The notes: a model not told the origin generated them from the sequence alone. A DNA stretch of 64,000 bases from Actinacidiphila rubida (GCF_900110255.1 NZ_FODD01000035.1:1-64000); one strand, 5' to 3'. Shown: positions 16,473 to 26,471, counted from the first letter of the stretch. Made by a program: numbers and translations.

Positions 16473-17137
16473 CCGTGACGACCGTGGCCGCCCGCGCACC
16501 GTGGTCGGCGGTGGTGCCGGCCGGCGCCCTGCTGACCGTCACCGACCTGCACGGCAACCAGGCCGTCGACTTCCTGGTGTACGACGCGCACGACACGGCG
16601 GTGCGCTACAGCGCGCCGGACACCCTCCAGGCGCAGGGCGGGATCTTCCTCACCACCGGCAGCGTCCTGATGTCGAACGCGCACACGCCGCTGATGACGG
16701 TGACCGCGGACACCTGCGGGCGTCACGACACCATCGGCGGCGCCTGCTCCAAGGAGTCCAACACCCTGCGCTACGGCCACCACACGTGGTCCCAGCACGC
16801 CTGCGTCGACAACTTCCTCGCGGAGGGCGCCCGCCACGGCCTGGGGAAGCGCGACCTGGTGGGCAACGTCAACTGGTTCATGAACGTCCCGGTCGAGGAG
16901 GACGGCACCCTCGGCATCGTCGACGGCATCTCCGCGCCCGGCCTGCGCGTCGCCCTGCGGGCCGAGACCGACGTCCTGGTGCTGGTCTCCAACTGCCCGC
17001 AGATCAACAACCCCTGCAACGGCTTCGACCCGACACCGATCGCCGTGGGGATCACGGCGGCGGGCGGTACGCACACCGGCCGGGGCGGCGGCACCGACGC
17101 CGGCACGTCCGGACGCGAAGGGAGCGCCGGCGCATGA
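16469..17137 (+). CDS. Urea carboxylase-associated protein 2 / carboxyguanidine deiminase subunit (DUF1989)
   Basis: A 222-residue DUF1989 protein, paralogous to its neighbour. Landmarks are VVPAGALLTVTDLHGNQAVDFLVYD, ADTCGRHDTIGGACSKESNTLRYG with conserved Cys and His suited to metal binding, and NVNWFMNVPVEEDG. It should pair with the preceding protein as the two-subunit deiminase acting on carboxyguanidine. Both its ends overlap the neighbours by ATGA (16469-16472 and 17134-17137), so the first three genes are translationally coupled. The C-terminus is a short Gly/Thr-rich tail. Confidence 0.88.
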   Translation: MTVTTVAARAPWSAVVPAGALLTVTDLHGNQAVDFLVYDAHDTAVRYSAPDTLQAQGGIFLTTGSVLMSNAHTPLMTVTADTCGRHDTIGGACSKESNTLRYGHHTWSQHACVDNFLAEGARHGLGKRDLVGNVNWFMNVPVEEDGTLGIVDGISAPGLRVALRAETDVLVLVSNCPQINNPCNGFDPTPIAVGITAAGGTHTGRGGGTDAGTSGREGSAGA

Positions 17138-20100
17138 CCTTCGACACGCTGCTCGTCGCCAACCGCGGCGAGATCGCCGCGCGCGTCATGCGCACCGCGG
17201 CCCGTATGGGCCTGCGCACGGTCGCGGTCCACTCCGACCCGGACCGCGGCGCCCCGCACGTCCGGCTCGCCGACGCGGCCGTGCGGATCGGCCCCGCGCC
17301 CGCGCGCGACAGCTACCTGGACGCGGAGGCGATCGTGGCGGCGGCCCGCGCGACGGGCGCGGGCGCGGTGCATCCGGGGTACGGGTTCCTGTCCGAGGAC
17401 GCGGGGTTCGCCCGCCGTTGCGAGGCGGCCGGCCTGGTCTTCGTCGGACCGACGCCGCGGCAGCTGGAGGTCTTCGGCGCCAAGCACACCGCCCGGGCCG
17501 CCGCCGAGGCGGCCGGCGTGCCGCTGCTGCCCGGCACCGGGCTGCTGCCGGACGCGGCCGCGGCGCTCGACGCGGCGGCGGAACTCGGCTATCCGGTCAT
17601 GCTCAAGGCGACCGGCGGCGGGGGCGGCATCGGGATGCGCGCCTGCCACTCCCCCGCCGAACTGGCCGCCGCCTGGGAGTCGGTGGCGCGGGTGGCCGCG
17701 GCCGGGTTCTCGTCGGCCGGGATGTTCCTGGAGCGCCTGGTGGAGCGGGCCCGCCATGTGGAGGTGCAGGTCTTCGGCGACGGCGGCGGGCGGGTCCTGA
17801 CGCTCGGCGACCGCGACTGCACGCTGCAGCGCCGGAACCAGAAGGTGGTCGAGGAGGCACCGGCACCTGGCCTGCCGGACCGGGTGCGCGCCCGACTCGC
17901 CGACAGCGCGGCCGCCTTGTGCGCCTCGGTGGACTACCGCTCGGCCGGCACCGTGGAGTTCGTGTACGACGCCGGGCGCCGGGAGGCGTACTTCCTGGAG
18001 GTCAACACCCGCCTGCAGGTGGAGCATCCGGTGACGGAGGAGACCCACGGGATCGACCTGGTGGAGTGGATGCTGCGGCTGGCCCGCGGCGACGACCCGA
18101 CGGCCGGACGCGAGGCCGCACCCGTCGCCCGGTCAGCGGCGCGGGCCACGGCCGGATCCGCCGCCGGATCCGCTACGGCCGCGGACACCCCGGACACCAC
18201 CATCTCCATGTCGACAAAGCCCCAAGGCCACGCGGTGGAGGCCCGGATCTACGCCGAGGACCCCACCCGGGGGCACCTCCCGAGCGCGGGCCTGCTGACC
18301 CGCGTCGTGTTCCCGCCCGGCGTACGCGTGGACACCTGGGTCGAGACCGGCACCGAGGTCACCACCGCCTACGACCCGCTGCTCGCCAAGGTCGTCGCGC
18401 ACGGCGCCGACCGCGTGCAGGCACTGGAGCGCCTCGCCGCCGCGCTGGCCGCCACCCGGATCGACGGCGTCGAGACCAATCTCGGCCTGCTGCGCGCCGC
18501 GCTCGCCCACCCCGACCTGCGGGCGGCCGGGCACACCACGGCCACCCTGGACGGCGTCGCCGACCCCACCCGGCGGATCGAGGTGGTCAGGCCCGGCACG
18601 CTCACCACCGTCCAGGACTGGCCGGGCCGCACCGGGCTGTGGCACGTCGGGGTCCCGCCGTGCGGGCCGATGGACGACCTGTCCTTCCGGCTCGGCAACC
18701 GGGCGCTGGGCAACGACGAGGGCGCCCCCGGGCTCGAATGCACGCTGCAGGGACCCCGGTTGAGGTTCAGCCACGCCACCACGGTGTGCGTGACCGGCGC
18801 CCCGGCGACGATCACCGTGGACGGGACGCCCGTCGCGCAGTGGGAGCCGGTCACCGTGCCGGCCGGCGCCGAACTCGACGTGGGCGCCCCCGGGGAGGCG
18901 GGCCTGCGCACCTACGTCCTGGTGGCCGGCGGCGTCGACGTGCCCGAATTCCTCGGCAGCGCGGCCACGTTCACCCTCGGCGGCTTCGGCGGGCACGGCG
19001 GCCGGGCGCTGCGCCCGGGCGACGTCCTGCACGGCGGGACGACCACCGCGGACGGTACCCCCGTGCCGCCCGGGCAGCGGCCCGCGTTCGGCACCGACTG
19101 GCGGATCGCCGCGCTCGAAGGACCGCACGCGGCACCGGAGTTCTTCACCGAGCAGGACGTCAGGGACTTCTACGACGCCCGCTGGAGCGTGCACTTCAAC
19201 TCGGCGCGGACCGGCGTGCGGCTGGTCGGTCCGAAGCCGCGGTGGGCGCGGGCCGACGGCGGCGAGGCGGGCCTGCACCCGTCGAACATCCACGACACGC
19301 CGTACGCGATCGGCGCGGTGGACTACACGGGCGACATGCCGGTGCTGCTCGGCCCGGACGGCCCCTCGCTCGGCGGCTTCGTGTGCCCGGCGACGGTGGT
19401 GACCGGCCAGCGCTGGAAGCTCGGCCAGCTCCGCCCGGGCGACACCGTGCGGTTCGTACCGGTGGACGAGGACGCGGCGGCGGTCCTGCGGCGCTCGCCC
19501 GCCACGGCCCCCGCGCCGTCCCGGCCCGCCGTCGGCGACGGCGGCGTCCTCGGCCGCACCGGGCCCGTGGCGGACCGTCCGGCGGTGACGTACCGGCGCA
19601 GCGGGGACGACAACCTGCTGGTGGAGTACGGGCCGATGCAACTGGACCTGGCACTGCGGATGCGCGTGCACGCGCTCGCCGAGCACCTGGCCGCGCTGGA
19701 CCTGCCCGGGGTCGTCGACCTCACACCCGGCATCCGCTCGCTCCAGGTGCACACCGACCCGGACGTGCTGCCGGGCGGCAAGCTGCTCGACGCGGTCCGC
19801 GAGGCCGAGGAGCTCCTGCCGCCCACGGGCGAGCTGGTGGTGCCCAGCCGCAGCGTCCGGCTGCCGCTGTCCTGGGACGACCCGGCCACCCGCGAGGCCG
19901 TGGCCCGCTACATGGCCGGGGTCCGCGACGACGCCCCGTGGTGCCCCTGGAACATCGAGTTCATCCGCCGGATCAACGGCCTGGACAGCGTGGACGACGT
20001 GTACCGCACGGTGTTCGACGCCGAGTACCTGGTGCTGGGCCTGGGCGACGTGTACCTCGGCGCGCCGGTCGCGACCCCGCTGGACCCGCGGCACCGGCTG

Positions 20101-20778
20101 GTCACCACCAAGTACAACCCGGCCCGCACCTGGACCGCGGAGAACTCCGTCGGCATCGGCGGCGCGTACCTGTGCGTCTACGGCATGGAGGGCCCGGGCG
20201 GCTACCAGTTCGTCGGCCGCACCGTGCAGGTGTGGCACAGCCGGCGCGAACGGCCCTGGCTGCTGCGGTTCTTCGACCGCATCAGCTGGTACCCCGTGGG
20301 TGCCGAGGAACTGCTCGACCTGCGGGCCGACATGGCGGCCGGCCGGTACGAACCGGAGGTCGAGGACGGCGTGTTCGCCCTCGCCGACCACGAGCGGTTC
20401 CTCACCGCGCACGCCTCCTCCATCGCGGACTTCCGCTCGCGCCAGGCCGCGGCGTTCGCCGCGGAGCGGGACGCGTGGGAGGCCGCGGGCGAGTTCACCC
20501 GCACCGAGGCCGTCCCGGTCGCGCCCGCGGCCGCCGCGGTGGAGGTCCCGGCCGGCGGCTGCGCGGTCGAGGCGGACCTGCCCGCCGCGGTCTGGCAGGT
20601 GGCGGTGCGTCCCGGCGACACGGTCGAGGCCGGTCAGCAGCTGCTCAGCCTGGAGGCGATGAAGATGGAGTCGCCCGTCATGTCCCCGTCCGCCGGCCGT
20701 GTCGCGTCCGTGCTGGTCGCGCCCGGCGACCAGGTCGCACCCGGCACGCCGCTGCTGACCCTGGCCCCGCTCGACTGA
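17134..20778 (+). CDS. Biotin-dependent urea/guanidine carboxylase
   Basis: A 1214-residue multidomain enzyme that carboxylates urea to allophanate or guanidine to carboxyguanidine with ATP and bicarbonate. Order: biotin carboxylase (1 to about 470; LVANRGEIAARVMR, GGGGGIGM, EVNTRLQVEHPVTE), KipA-like carboxyltransferase half (from about 482; PGTLTTVQDWPGR), KipI-like half (from about 815; DNLLVEYGP), then a biotinyl domain with EAMKM (biotin on K1177). An Ala/Ser/Thr-rich insertion of about 35 residues (324-360) splits the biotin carboxylase C-part. Neighbouring DUF1989 genes favour guanidine as substrate; the residue separating guanidine from urea carboxylases could not be aligned by eye. 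Confidence 0.93.
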   Translation: MTFDTLLVANRGEIAARVMRTAARMGLRTVAVHSDPDRGAPHVRLADAAVRIGPAPARDSYLDAEAIVAAARATGAGAVHPGYGFLSEDAGFARRCEAAGLVFVGPTPRQLEVFGAKHTARAAAEAAGVPLLPGTGLLPDAAAALDAAAELGYPVMLKATGGGGGIGMRACHSPAELAAAWESVARVAAAGFSSAGMFLERLVERARHVEVQVFGDGGGRVLTLGDRDCTLQRRNQKVVEEAPAPGLPDRVRARLADSAAALCASVDYRSAGTVEFVYDAGRREAYFLEVNTRLQVEHPVTEETHGIDLVEWMLRLARGDDPTAGREAAPVARSAARATAGSAAGSATAADTPDTTISMSTKPQGHAVEARIYAEDPTRGHLPSAGLLTRVVFPPGVRVDTWVETGTEVTTAYDPLLAKVVAHGADRVQALERLAAALAATRIDGVETNLGLLRAALAHPDLRAAGHTTATLDGVADPTRRIEVVRPGTLTTVQDWPGRTGLWHVGVPPCGPMDDLSFRLGNRALGNDEGAPGLECTLQGPRLRFSHATTVCVTGAPATITVDGTPVAQWEPVTVPAGAELDVGAPGEAGLRTYVLVAGGVDVPEFLGSAATFTLGGFGGHGGRALRPGDVLHGGTTTADGTPVPPGQRPAFGTDWRIAALEGPHAAPEFFTEQDVRDFYDARWSVHFNSARTGVRLVGPKPRWARADGGEAGLHPSNIHDTPYAIGAVDYTGDMPVLLGPDGPSLGGFVCPATVVTGQRWKLGQLRPGDTVRFVPVDEDAAAVLRRSPATAPAPSRPAVGDGGVLGRTGPVADRPAVTYRRSGDDNLLVEYGPMQLDLALRMRVHALAEHLAALDLPGVVDLTPGIRSLQVHTDPDVLPGGKLLDAVREAEELLPPTGELVVPSRSVRLPLSWDDPATREAVARYMAGVRDDAPWCPWNIEFIRRINGLDSVDDVYRTVFDAEYLVLGLGDVYLGAPVATPLDPRHRLVTTKYNPARTWTAENSVGIGGAYLCVYGMEGPGGYQFVGRTVQVWHSRRERPWLLRFFDRISWYPVGAEELLDLRADMAAGRYEPEVEDGVFALADHERFLTAHASSIADFRSRQAAAFAAERDAWEAAGEFTRTEAVPVAPAAAAVEVPAGGCAVEADLPAAVWQVAVRPGDTVEAGQQLLSLEAMKMESPVMSPSAGRVASVLVAPGDQVAPGTPLLTLAPLD

Positions 20779-20790
20779 GAGGCCCCGTCC

Positions 20791-22419
20791 ATGAGTTCCG
20801 CCGTCGCCCGCGTGCGGGCCGCGTACGACCGCATCGCCGCCGTGCGGCGCCCCGAGCTGTGGATCGGGCTGCGGCCGCAGGAGGACGCCGAAGCCGAGGC
20901 CCGCGGGATCGACGCCCGGCGCGCCGCCGGGGACGCCCTGCCGCTGGCCGGCACCGTGCTCGCGGTGAAGGGCAACATCGACGTCGCCGGACTGCCCACG
21001 ACCGCCGGCTGCCCCTCGTTCGGGCGGCTCCCGGAACGCGACGCGCCCGCGGTGGCGGCGCTGCGGGCGGCCGGGGCGACGGTCCTGGGCACCACGAACA
21101 TGGACCAGTTCGCGACCGGCCTGGTCGGCACCCGCAGCCCCTACGGGGCGGTGCACAGCGCCACGGACGCCGACCGGGTGGCGGGCGGGTCCAGCTCCGG
21201 GTCGGCGGTGGCCGTCGCGCTCGGCATCGCCGACCTGGCGCTGGGCACCGACACCGCGGGCTCGGGGCGGGTCCCCGCGGCGTTCAACGGCGTGGTCGGC
21301 GTCAAACCGACCCGGGGCCTGGTGCCGACCGAGGGCGTGGTCCCGGCGTGCGCGAGCCTCGACTGCGTCAGCGTCTTCGCCCGCACCCTGCCCGAGGCGC
21401 GCCGGGCGGTGGCGCTGCTGGCCGGGCCCGCCGCTCCCGCGCGACGGCCGGGGCCGTGGCGCGTCGCGGTCGCCTCCGCCGCCGCGCTCGGCGAGCTTGC
21501 GCCCGGCTGGCAGGAGGCGTACGAGGCGGCGTGCGCGCGGCTGGCCGCGGCCGGCGCGCGGCTGCGCACCCTCGACCTGACGCCGTTCACCGAGGCCGCC
21601 GCACTGCTCTACGAGGGCGCGTTCGTCGCCGAACGCTACGCCGCCGTCGGGGCGTTCGTGGAGAGCGGCGCGGCCGACCTGGACCCGACGGTCGCCGGGA
21701 TCGTCACCGCCGCCCGCGACGTGCCCGCGTACCGCTTGTTCGCCGACCGGCAGCGCCTGGCGGCCCTGCACGCGCGCGCGATGACCGAACTCGGCGACGC
21801 CGACGCCCTCCTGCTGCCCACCGCGCCCGAGCACCCGACCCTGGCGCAGGTCGCCGCCGACCCGGTCGGCGTGAACGCGCGGCTCGGCCGGTTCACCAAC
21901 TCCACGAACCTGCTCGACCTGTGCGCGGTCGCGGTGCCGGCGGGCGAGGTCGGCGGCCTGCCGTTCGGCGTGATGCTGCTCGGGCGGGCCCACTGCGACG
22001 AGCGGGTCGCGGACGTCGCCGCGCTGCTGGAGCCGCCGCACAGGGTCGCCGTGGTCGGCGCGCACCTGTCCGGGCAGCCCCTCAACCACCAACTGGTGGC
22101 CCTGGGTGCCCGGTTGGCGGCCACGACGGCCACCGCGCCCGCCTACCGGCTGTACGCGCTGGCCACCGAGCCGCCCAAGCCCGGCCTGGTCAGGGCGGCG
22201 GGCGGCGCGCGGGTGGAGGCCGAGGTGTGGGAGCTGCCCGCGTCGGCCCTGGGCGCCCTCACTGCCGCGGTCCCGCCGCCGATGGCGCTGGGCGGCGTCG
22301 AACTCGCCGACGGCACCTGGCTACCGGGCTTCCTCTGCACGCCCGGGGCCCTGGACGGCGCCCGCGACATCACCGCGCACGGCGGCTGGCGCGCCTACCT
22401 CGCGTCCGCCGGGCGGTGA
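20791..22419 (+). CDS. atzF: Allophanate hydrolase
   Basis: A 542-residue amidase-signature enzyme that splits allophanate to two ammonia and two CO2, ending the pathway. The catalytic triad reads K60 (LAVKGNID), S134 (in AGGSSSGS) and S158 (TDTAGSGR), with the same spacing as in AtzF. A C-terminal domain from about residue 410 (VVGAHLSGQPLNHQLVALGA) matches the second domain of AtzF and DUR1,2-type hydrolases, so the enzyme is full length. It starts 12 bp after the carboxylase stop, behind GAGAGG. No downstream operon member follows. Confidence 0.93.
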   Translation: MSSAVARVRAAYDRIAAVRRPELWIGLRPQEDAEAEARGIDARRAAGDALPLAGTVLAVKGNIDVAGLPTTAGCPSFGRLPERDAPAVAALRAAGATVLGTTNMDQFATGLVGTRSPYGAVHSATDADRVAGGSSSGSAVAVALGIADLALGTDTAGSGRVPAAFNGVVGVKPTRGLVPTEGVVPACASLDCVSVFARTLPEARRAVALLAGPAAPARRPGPWRVAVASAAALGELAPGWQEAYEAACARLAAAGARLRTLDLTPFTEAAALLYEGAFVAERYAAVGAFVESGAADLDPTVAGIVTAARDVPAYRLFADRQRLAALHARAMTELGDADALLLPTAPEHPTLAQVAADPVGVNARLGRFTNSTNLLDLCAVAVPAGEVGGLPFGVMLLGRAHCDERVADVAALLEPPHRVAVVGAHLSGQPLNHQLVALGARLAATTATAPAYRLYALATEPPKPGLVRAAGGARVEAEVWELPASALGALTAAVPPPMALGGVELADGTWLPGFLCTPGALDGARDITAHGGWRAYLASAGR

Positions 22420-22452
22420 CACCGCCCGGCACGCGGCACCGCAATGGTCCAA

Positions 22453-22580
22453 CCCGAACCCGGCGCCCAGCACCCCGAACCCGGCGCCCGGGACGGACCG
22501 GGCAGGCCCTCATCCGGCCGCGGACCGTGTCCCGTCGGGGCCGAGCCGCGACGGCCGTCAGCGGCCGTCAGCGGCCGTCA
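22453..22580. repeat. Short tandem repeats after allophanate hydrolase
   Basis: CCCGAACCCGGCGCCC occurs at 22453-22468 and 22474-22489 (21-bp period). A 10-bp unit CGGCCGTCA plus one leading base is repeated three times at 22551-22580. The whole 269-bp gap to the helicase 3' end has no other recognisable content. Confidence 0.6.
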
Positions 22581-22688
22581 ACAGGCCGCGTCCAAGCGGC
22601 CGGCGCACCCGCTCGGGCGCGGCCGACCGCTGACGGCACACGTGCCGGGGAGACGGACGCACTCAACCGGCCCAGCCGCTTCGCCGGC

Positions 22689-25514
22689 TCAGCCGACCGA
22701 GGAGTACGCCACCACGCCGCGCAGCAGGCCGTCCACGGCCTTGCGTGCGTTGCGCCGCACCGGACTGCCCTCGGGTGCCGCGTTGCCGATCTGTCCCAGG
22801 ACGTCGATCAGCTGCTTGCACCAGCGCACGAAGTCGCCCGCGGGCATGTCGGCGTCCGACAGCACCGCGTCCAGGGAGTGGCCCGACGCCCAGCGGTAAG
22901 CGGCCCAGGCGAAGCCCAGGTCCGGCTCGCGCTGGCCGACGCCCTCGGTCTGGTTGATCCGGTGGTCCTCCTCCAGGGCGTCCAGGCGGCCCCAGATGCG
23001 CACCATCTCGCCGAGCGCCGCACGGGCGTTGCCGGACGGCAGCTTGGGCGCGACCGCGTCGTCGGCCTGCCGCGACTCGTAGACCAGCGCGGAGGCGCAG
23101 CCCGCGAGTTCCGCCGGGCCCAGCTCGTCCCACACGCCGTCGCGCAGGCATTCGCTGGCCAGCAGGTCCAACTCGCCGTAGAGGCGGGCGAGCCGGCGGC
23201 CCTCCGGGGTGACCACGTCGCCTTCCAGGTAGCCGAGTTCGGCCAGCACCGCGCACACCCGGTCGAAGGTGCGGGCGATGGTGTTGGTGCGGCCCTCGAT
23301 CCGGCGTTCCAGCCCCTGGGTGTCGCGGCGCAGCCGGTGGTACCGCTCGGACCAGCGGGCGTGGTCCTCGCGGTCGTCGCAGCCGTGGCAGGGATGGGCG
23401 CGGATCTCGCTGCGCAGCCGGGCGATCTCGGTGTCGTCGGCGGCCGCGGAGCGCTGCTTGCGGTGCCGGGCCGGCGCCGCCCAGCCGGCGGTGCCGGCCT
23501 TGGAGCGCATCGCGGACGCCAGGTCCCGCCGGGACTGCGGGCTGCGCGGGTTGAAGGACTTGGGGATCCGCATCCGGTCGAGGGCCTCGACCGGCACCGG
23601 GAAGTCGATCTGGGCGAGCCGCTTGACCTGGCGTTCGGCGGTGAGCACCAGCGGGCGCGGCCCGTCGTGGTACTCGCCGCCCCGCGGGTGGTGGCCGCCG
23701 GTGGCCCGGCCCGGGATACCCGGCTCCAGCACCAGCGCGAGGCCCGCGTACTTGCCGGCCGGGACGTGGATGATGTCGCCCGGCTTCAGCTTCTCCAGCG
23801 CGTCGGAGGCCGCCGCGCGCTGCTGCACCGCGCCCCGCCGGGCGAGGTCGTTCTCGCGTTCCTTGAGGTCCCGGCGCAGCCGCATGTACGCCTCGAAGTC
23901 GCCCAGGTGGCAGGTCATCGCCTCCTGGTAGCCGCGCAGCCCCTCCTCGTTGCGCTGCACCTGCTTGGAGATGCCGACGACCGAGCGGTCGGCCTGGAAC
24001 TGCGCGAAGGACGTCTCCAGCAGCTCGCGGGAGCGGTGCCGCCCGAACTGCCCGACGAGGTTGACCGCCATGTTGTACGACGGTTTGAACGACGACCGCA
24101 GCGGATACGTGCGGGTGCCGGCCAGGCCGGCGACGGCCGCGGGGTCGAAGGCCCGCTGCCACAGCACGACGGCGTGGCCCTCGATGTCGATGCCGCGGCG
24201 GCCCGCGCGCCCGGTCAGCTGGGTGTACTCGCCGGGGGTGATGTCGGCGTGGGTCTCGCCGTTCCACTTGACGAGCTTCTCCAGCACCACCGACCGGGCG
24301 GGCATGTTGATGCCCAGCGCCAGCGTCTCGGTCGCGAACACCGCCTTGACCAGGCCCTTGGTGAACAGTTCCTCGACGATCTCCTTGAACGTCGGGAGCA
24401 TGCCGGCGTGGTGGGCGGCGATGCCGCGCTCCAGGCCCTCCAGGAACTCGAAGTAGCCCAGGACGTGCAGGTCCTCGTCGGGGATCGCGCGGGTGCGCTC
24501 CTCGACCAGGGCGCGGACCCGGGCGCGGGCGTCGTCGTCGTTCAGCCGCAGGCCGGCGTACAGGCACTGCTGGACGGCGGCCTCGCAGCCGGCCCGGCTG
24601 AAGATGAAGGTGATGGCGGGCAGCAGGCCCTCGGAGTCGAGGCGGTCGATGACCTCGGCGCGGCTGGGCGTCCAGACCCGGCTGCGGGCGCGGCGGTCAC
24701 GCTCCCGGTCGGCCTCCCGGCCGCGGCGGCCGCGCGGCCCCAACGGCCGCTGGTTCTCCATGCGGGCGAGCCGTTCCAGGTCGGCGTTGACCTCGCGGCG
24801 GCCCTGGGCACCACCGGCCCCGGCCTTCTCCTCGAACAGGTCGTACATCCGGCGTCCGGCCAGGACGTGCTGCCACAGCGGGACGGGCCGGTGCTCGGAG
24901 ACGATCACCCTGGTGTCGCCGCGGACGGTGTCGAGCCAGTCGCCGAACTCCTCGGCGTTGGAGACCGTCGCGGAGAGCGACACCAGCGTCACGGACTGCG
25001 GGAGGTGGATGATCACTTCCTCCCACACCGCCCCGCGGAACCGGTCGGACAGGTAGTGCACCTCGTCCATGACCACGTAGCCCAGGCCGTTGAGCGCGGG
25101 AGAGCCCGCGTACAGCATGTTGCGGAGCACCTCGGTGGTCATGACGATCACCGGTGCGTCCCCGTTGACGCTGTTGTCACCGGTGAGCAGGCCGACCTTG
25201 TCGGCCCCGTAGCGCTTGGCGAGGTCGTTGTACTTCTGGTTCGACAGCGCCTTGATGGGTGTGGTGTAGAAGCACTTGCGGCCCCGGGCCAGGGCCATGT
25301 GGACGGCGAACTCCCCCACGATGGTCTTGCCGGAACCGGTGGGCGCGGCGACGAGGACGCCGCTGCCGCCCTCCAGTGCTTGGCACGCTTCCACCTGGAA
25401 CGGGTCGAGCTCGAACTCGTACAGCTCGCGGAACCGGGCGAGCGCGGTGGCGTTCTCTGCGGCGCGGCGGCGACTGGCCGCGAAACGCTCGGCAGGCGAC
25501 ATCTCTTCGGTCAT
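22689..25514 (-). CDS. Ski2/Mtr4-like DEVH-box helicase (HelY family)
   Basis: A 941-residue SF2 RNA helicase of the Ski2-like group conserved in actinobacteria. Walker A is APTGSGKT (57-64) and motif II is DEVH (150-153). TTPIKALSNQKYND is motif Ia, SLSATVSNAEEF motif III, TETLALGINMPARSVV motif V and QLTGRAGRRGID motif VI. The long C-terminal part includes the DSHCT-like domain. A CHGC segment (about residue 713) may bind metal. Start at ATG 25514 (TEEMSPAERF) follows the family N-terminus; a GTG 9 bp upstream is possible. Role in RNA turnover is known only by homology. Confidence 0.93.
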   Translation of the reverse strand: MTEEMSPAERFAASRRRAAENATALARFRELYEFELDPFQVEACQALEGGSGVLVAAPTGSGKTIVGEFAVHMALARGRKCFYTTPIKALSNQKYNDLAKRYGADKVGLLTGDNSVNGDAPVIVMTTEVLRNMLYAGSPALNGLGYVVMDEVHYLSDRFRGAVWEEVIIHLPQSVTLVSLSATVSNAEEFGDWLDTVRGDTRVIVSEHRPVPLWQHVLAGRRMYDLFEEKAGAGGAQGRREVNADLERLARMENQRPLGPRGRRGREADRERDRRARSRVWTPSRAEVIDRLDSEGLLPAITFIFSRAGCEAAVQQCLYAGLRLNDDDARARVRALVEERTRAIPDEDLHVLGYFEFLEGLERGIAAHHAGMLPTFKEIVEELFTKGLVKAVFATETLALGINMPARSVVLEKLVKWNGETHADITPGEYTQLTGRAGRRGIDIEGHAVVLWQRAFDPAAVAGLAGTRTYPLRSSFKPSYNMAVNLVGQFGRHRSRELLETSFAQFQADRSVVGISKQVQRNEEGLRGYQEAMTCHLGDFEAYMRLRRDLKERENDLARRGAVQQRAAASDALEKLKPGDIIHVPAGKYAGLALVLEPGIPGRATGGHHPRGGEYHDGPRPLVLTAERQVKRLAQIDFPVPVEALDRMRIPKSFNPRSPQSRRDLASAMRSKAGTAGWAAPARHRKQRSAAADDTEIARLRSEIRAHPCHGCDDREDHARWSERYHRLRRDTQGLERRIEGRTNTIARTFDRVCAVLAELGYLEGDVVTPEGRRLARLYGELDLLASECLRDGVWDELGPAELAGCASALVYESRQADDAVAPKLPSGNARAALGEMVRIWGRLDALEEDHRINQTEGVGQREPDLGFAWAAYRWASGHSLDAVLSDADMPAGDFVRWCKQLIDVLGQIGNAAPEGSPVRRNARKAVDGLLRGVVAYSSVG

Positions 25515-25566
25515 CTCGTCCACGAGCCTACCGGGCGGCACCGACAGGGCGCGTGATCTTATCTGC

Positions 25567-26454
25567 TCAGCTCAGCAGACGGACGGCCCGCGGGACTGTC
25601 TCGGCGACCAGCGGCAGCGGTCCGACCCGCTCCCCGTCGGCGTAGCCGGTGATCCCCTCGGCGCTCAGCCGCACCCGCGCGGCGCGGTGCACGGTGACCA
25701 CCGGGTGGCTGGGGTGGGTGCCGCGGTAGACGCGCGGGAAGACCGTCAGCAGGGTCGTGCGGCTGCAGGGCCCGACCACGCACACGTCGAAGAGCCCGTC
25801 GTCCATGAGGGCGTCCGCGCAGATCCGCATGCCGCCGCCGTACGAGGAGCCGTTGCCGACCGCGATGAGGGTGGCGTCGATCTCCCGTTCGGGCGCGTCG
25901 TCGAACTGGACCCGGTAGCGGATCGGGCGCAGCGCGGCGAGTTCGGCGAGCATCGCCAGGTCGTACTTGGCGCGGCCGGTCGGCCACTTCAGGCGGTTGC
26001 CGCGGTCGTTGACCCGGGAGTCGAAGCCGGAGGCCAGCACCGTGCCGAACCAGCGGTCGCCGATCCGGCCCAGGTCCAGCTCGCGGGTGCGTCCGGCGGC
26101 CAGTGCCCCGACTATCGCGGCGCCGGCCGCGGCCGGCGCCCGCACGGGCAGGCCGTTGACGCGGGCGAAGTCGTTGCCGGTGCCGGCGGCGACCACGCCG
26201 AGCGGTGTGCCGGTCCCGGCGACGGCCTGGAGTGCCAGCGACACCATGCCGTCGCCGCCGACGGCCACCAGGGCGCCGGTGCCGCCGTCCACGGCCTTCC
26301 TGGCCCGGTCCAGGGCGTCGGCGGCGTCCTCGCCGACGACGGTCCGCACGTGGTGGCCCGCGGCGCGCAGGGCGGCGGCGGCCGGTCCGGCGGCCCGGGC
26401 GCCCCGGCCGCGGCCCGCGCCGGGATTGACGAAGAGGGTGATCTCGCTGGTCAC
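25567..26454 (-). CDS. Diacylglycerol/lipid kinase-family protein
   Basis: A 295-residue cytoplasmic lipid kinase of the DgkB/YegS type. The N-terminus LFVNPGAGRGRG, the nucleotide-binding VAVGGDGMVSLALQ, the VAAGTGNDFARVNGLP motif and GNGSSYGGGMRICADALMDDGLFDV near the C-lobe are all characteristic. It phosphorylates diacylglycerol or a related lipid. The GTG at 26454 gives the family N-terminus; the ribosome-binding site is poor. It lies between tatC and the helicase in the same orientation, with a terminator hairpin separating it from tatC. Confidence 0.92.
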   Translation of the reverse strand: MTSEITLFVNPGAGRGRGARAAGPAAAALRAAGHHVRTVVGEDAADALDRARKAVDGGTGALVAVGGDGMVSLALQAVAGTGTPLGVVAAGTGNDFARVNGLPVRAPAAAGAAIVGALAAGRTRELDLGRIGDRWFGTVLASGFDSRVNDRGNRLKWPTGRAKYDLAMLAELAALRPIRYRVQFDDAPEREIDATLIAVGNGSSYGGGMRICADALMDDGLFDVCVVGPCSRTTLLTVFPRVYRGTHPSHPVVTVHRAARVRLSAEGITGYADGERVGPLPLVAETVPRAVRLLS

Positions 26455-26471
26455 GGGCGGACACTATCCCG

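Noticed and set aside
18133..22092. 1319-codon frame antisense to the carboxylase and allophanate hydrolase genes
   Set aside because: Same artefact: no recognisable motif and unnatural composition; the plus-strand proteins are complete and catalytic residues are intact.
17418..25556. A 2712-codon open frame on the plus strand overlapping the carboxylase, allophanate hydrolase and helicase genes
   Set aside because: Its translation is Arg/Gly/Ala/Pro-rich without domains and runs through two well-supported plus-strand genes in another frame and antisense to the helicase. Long shadow frames are expected at this GC content.
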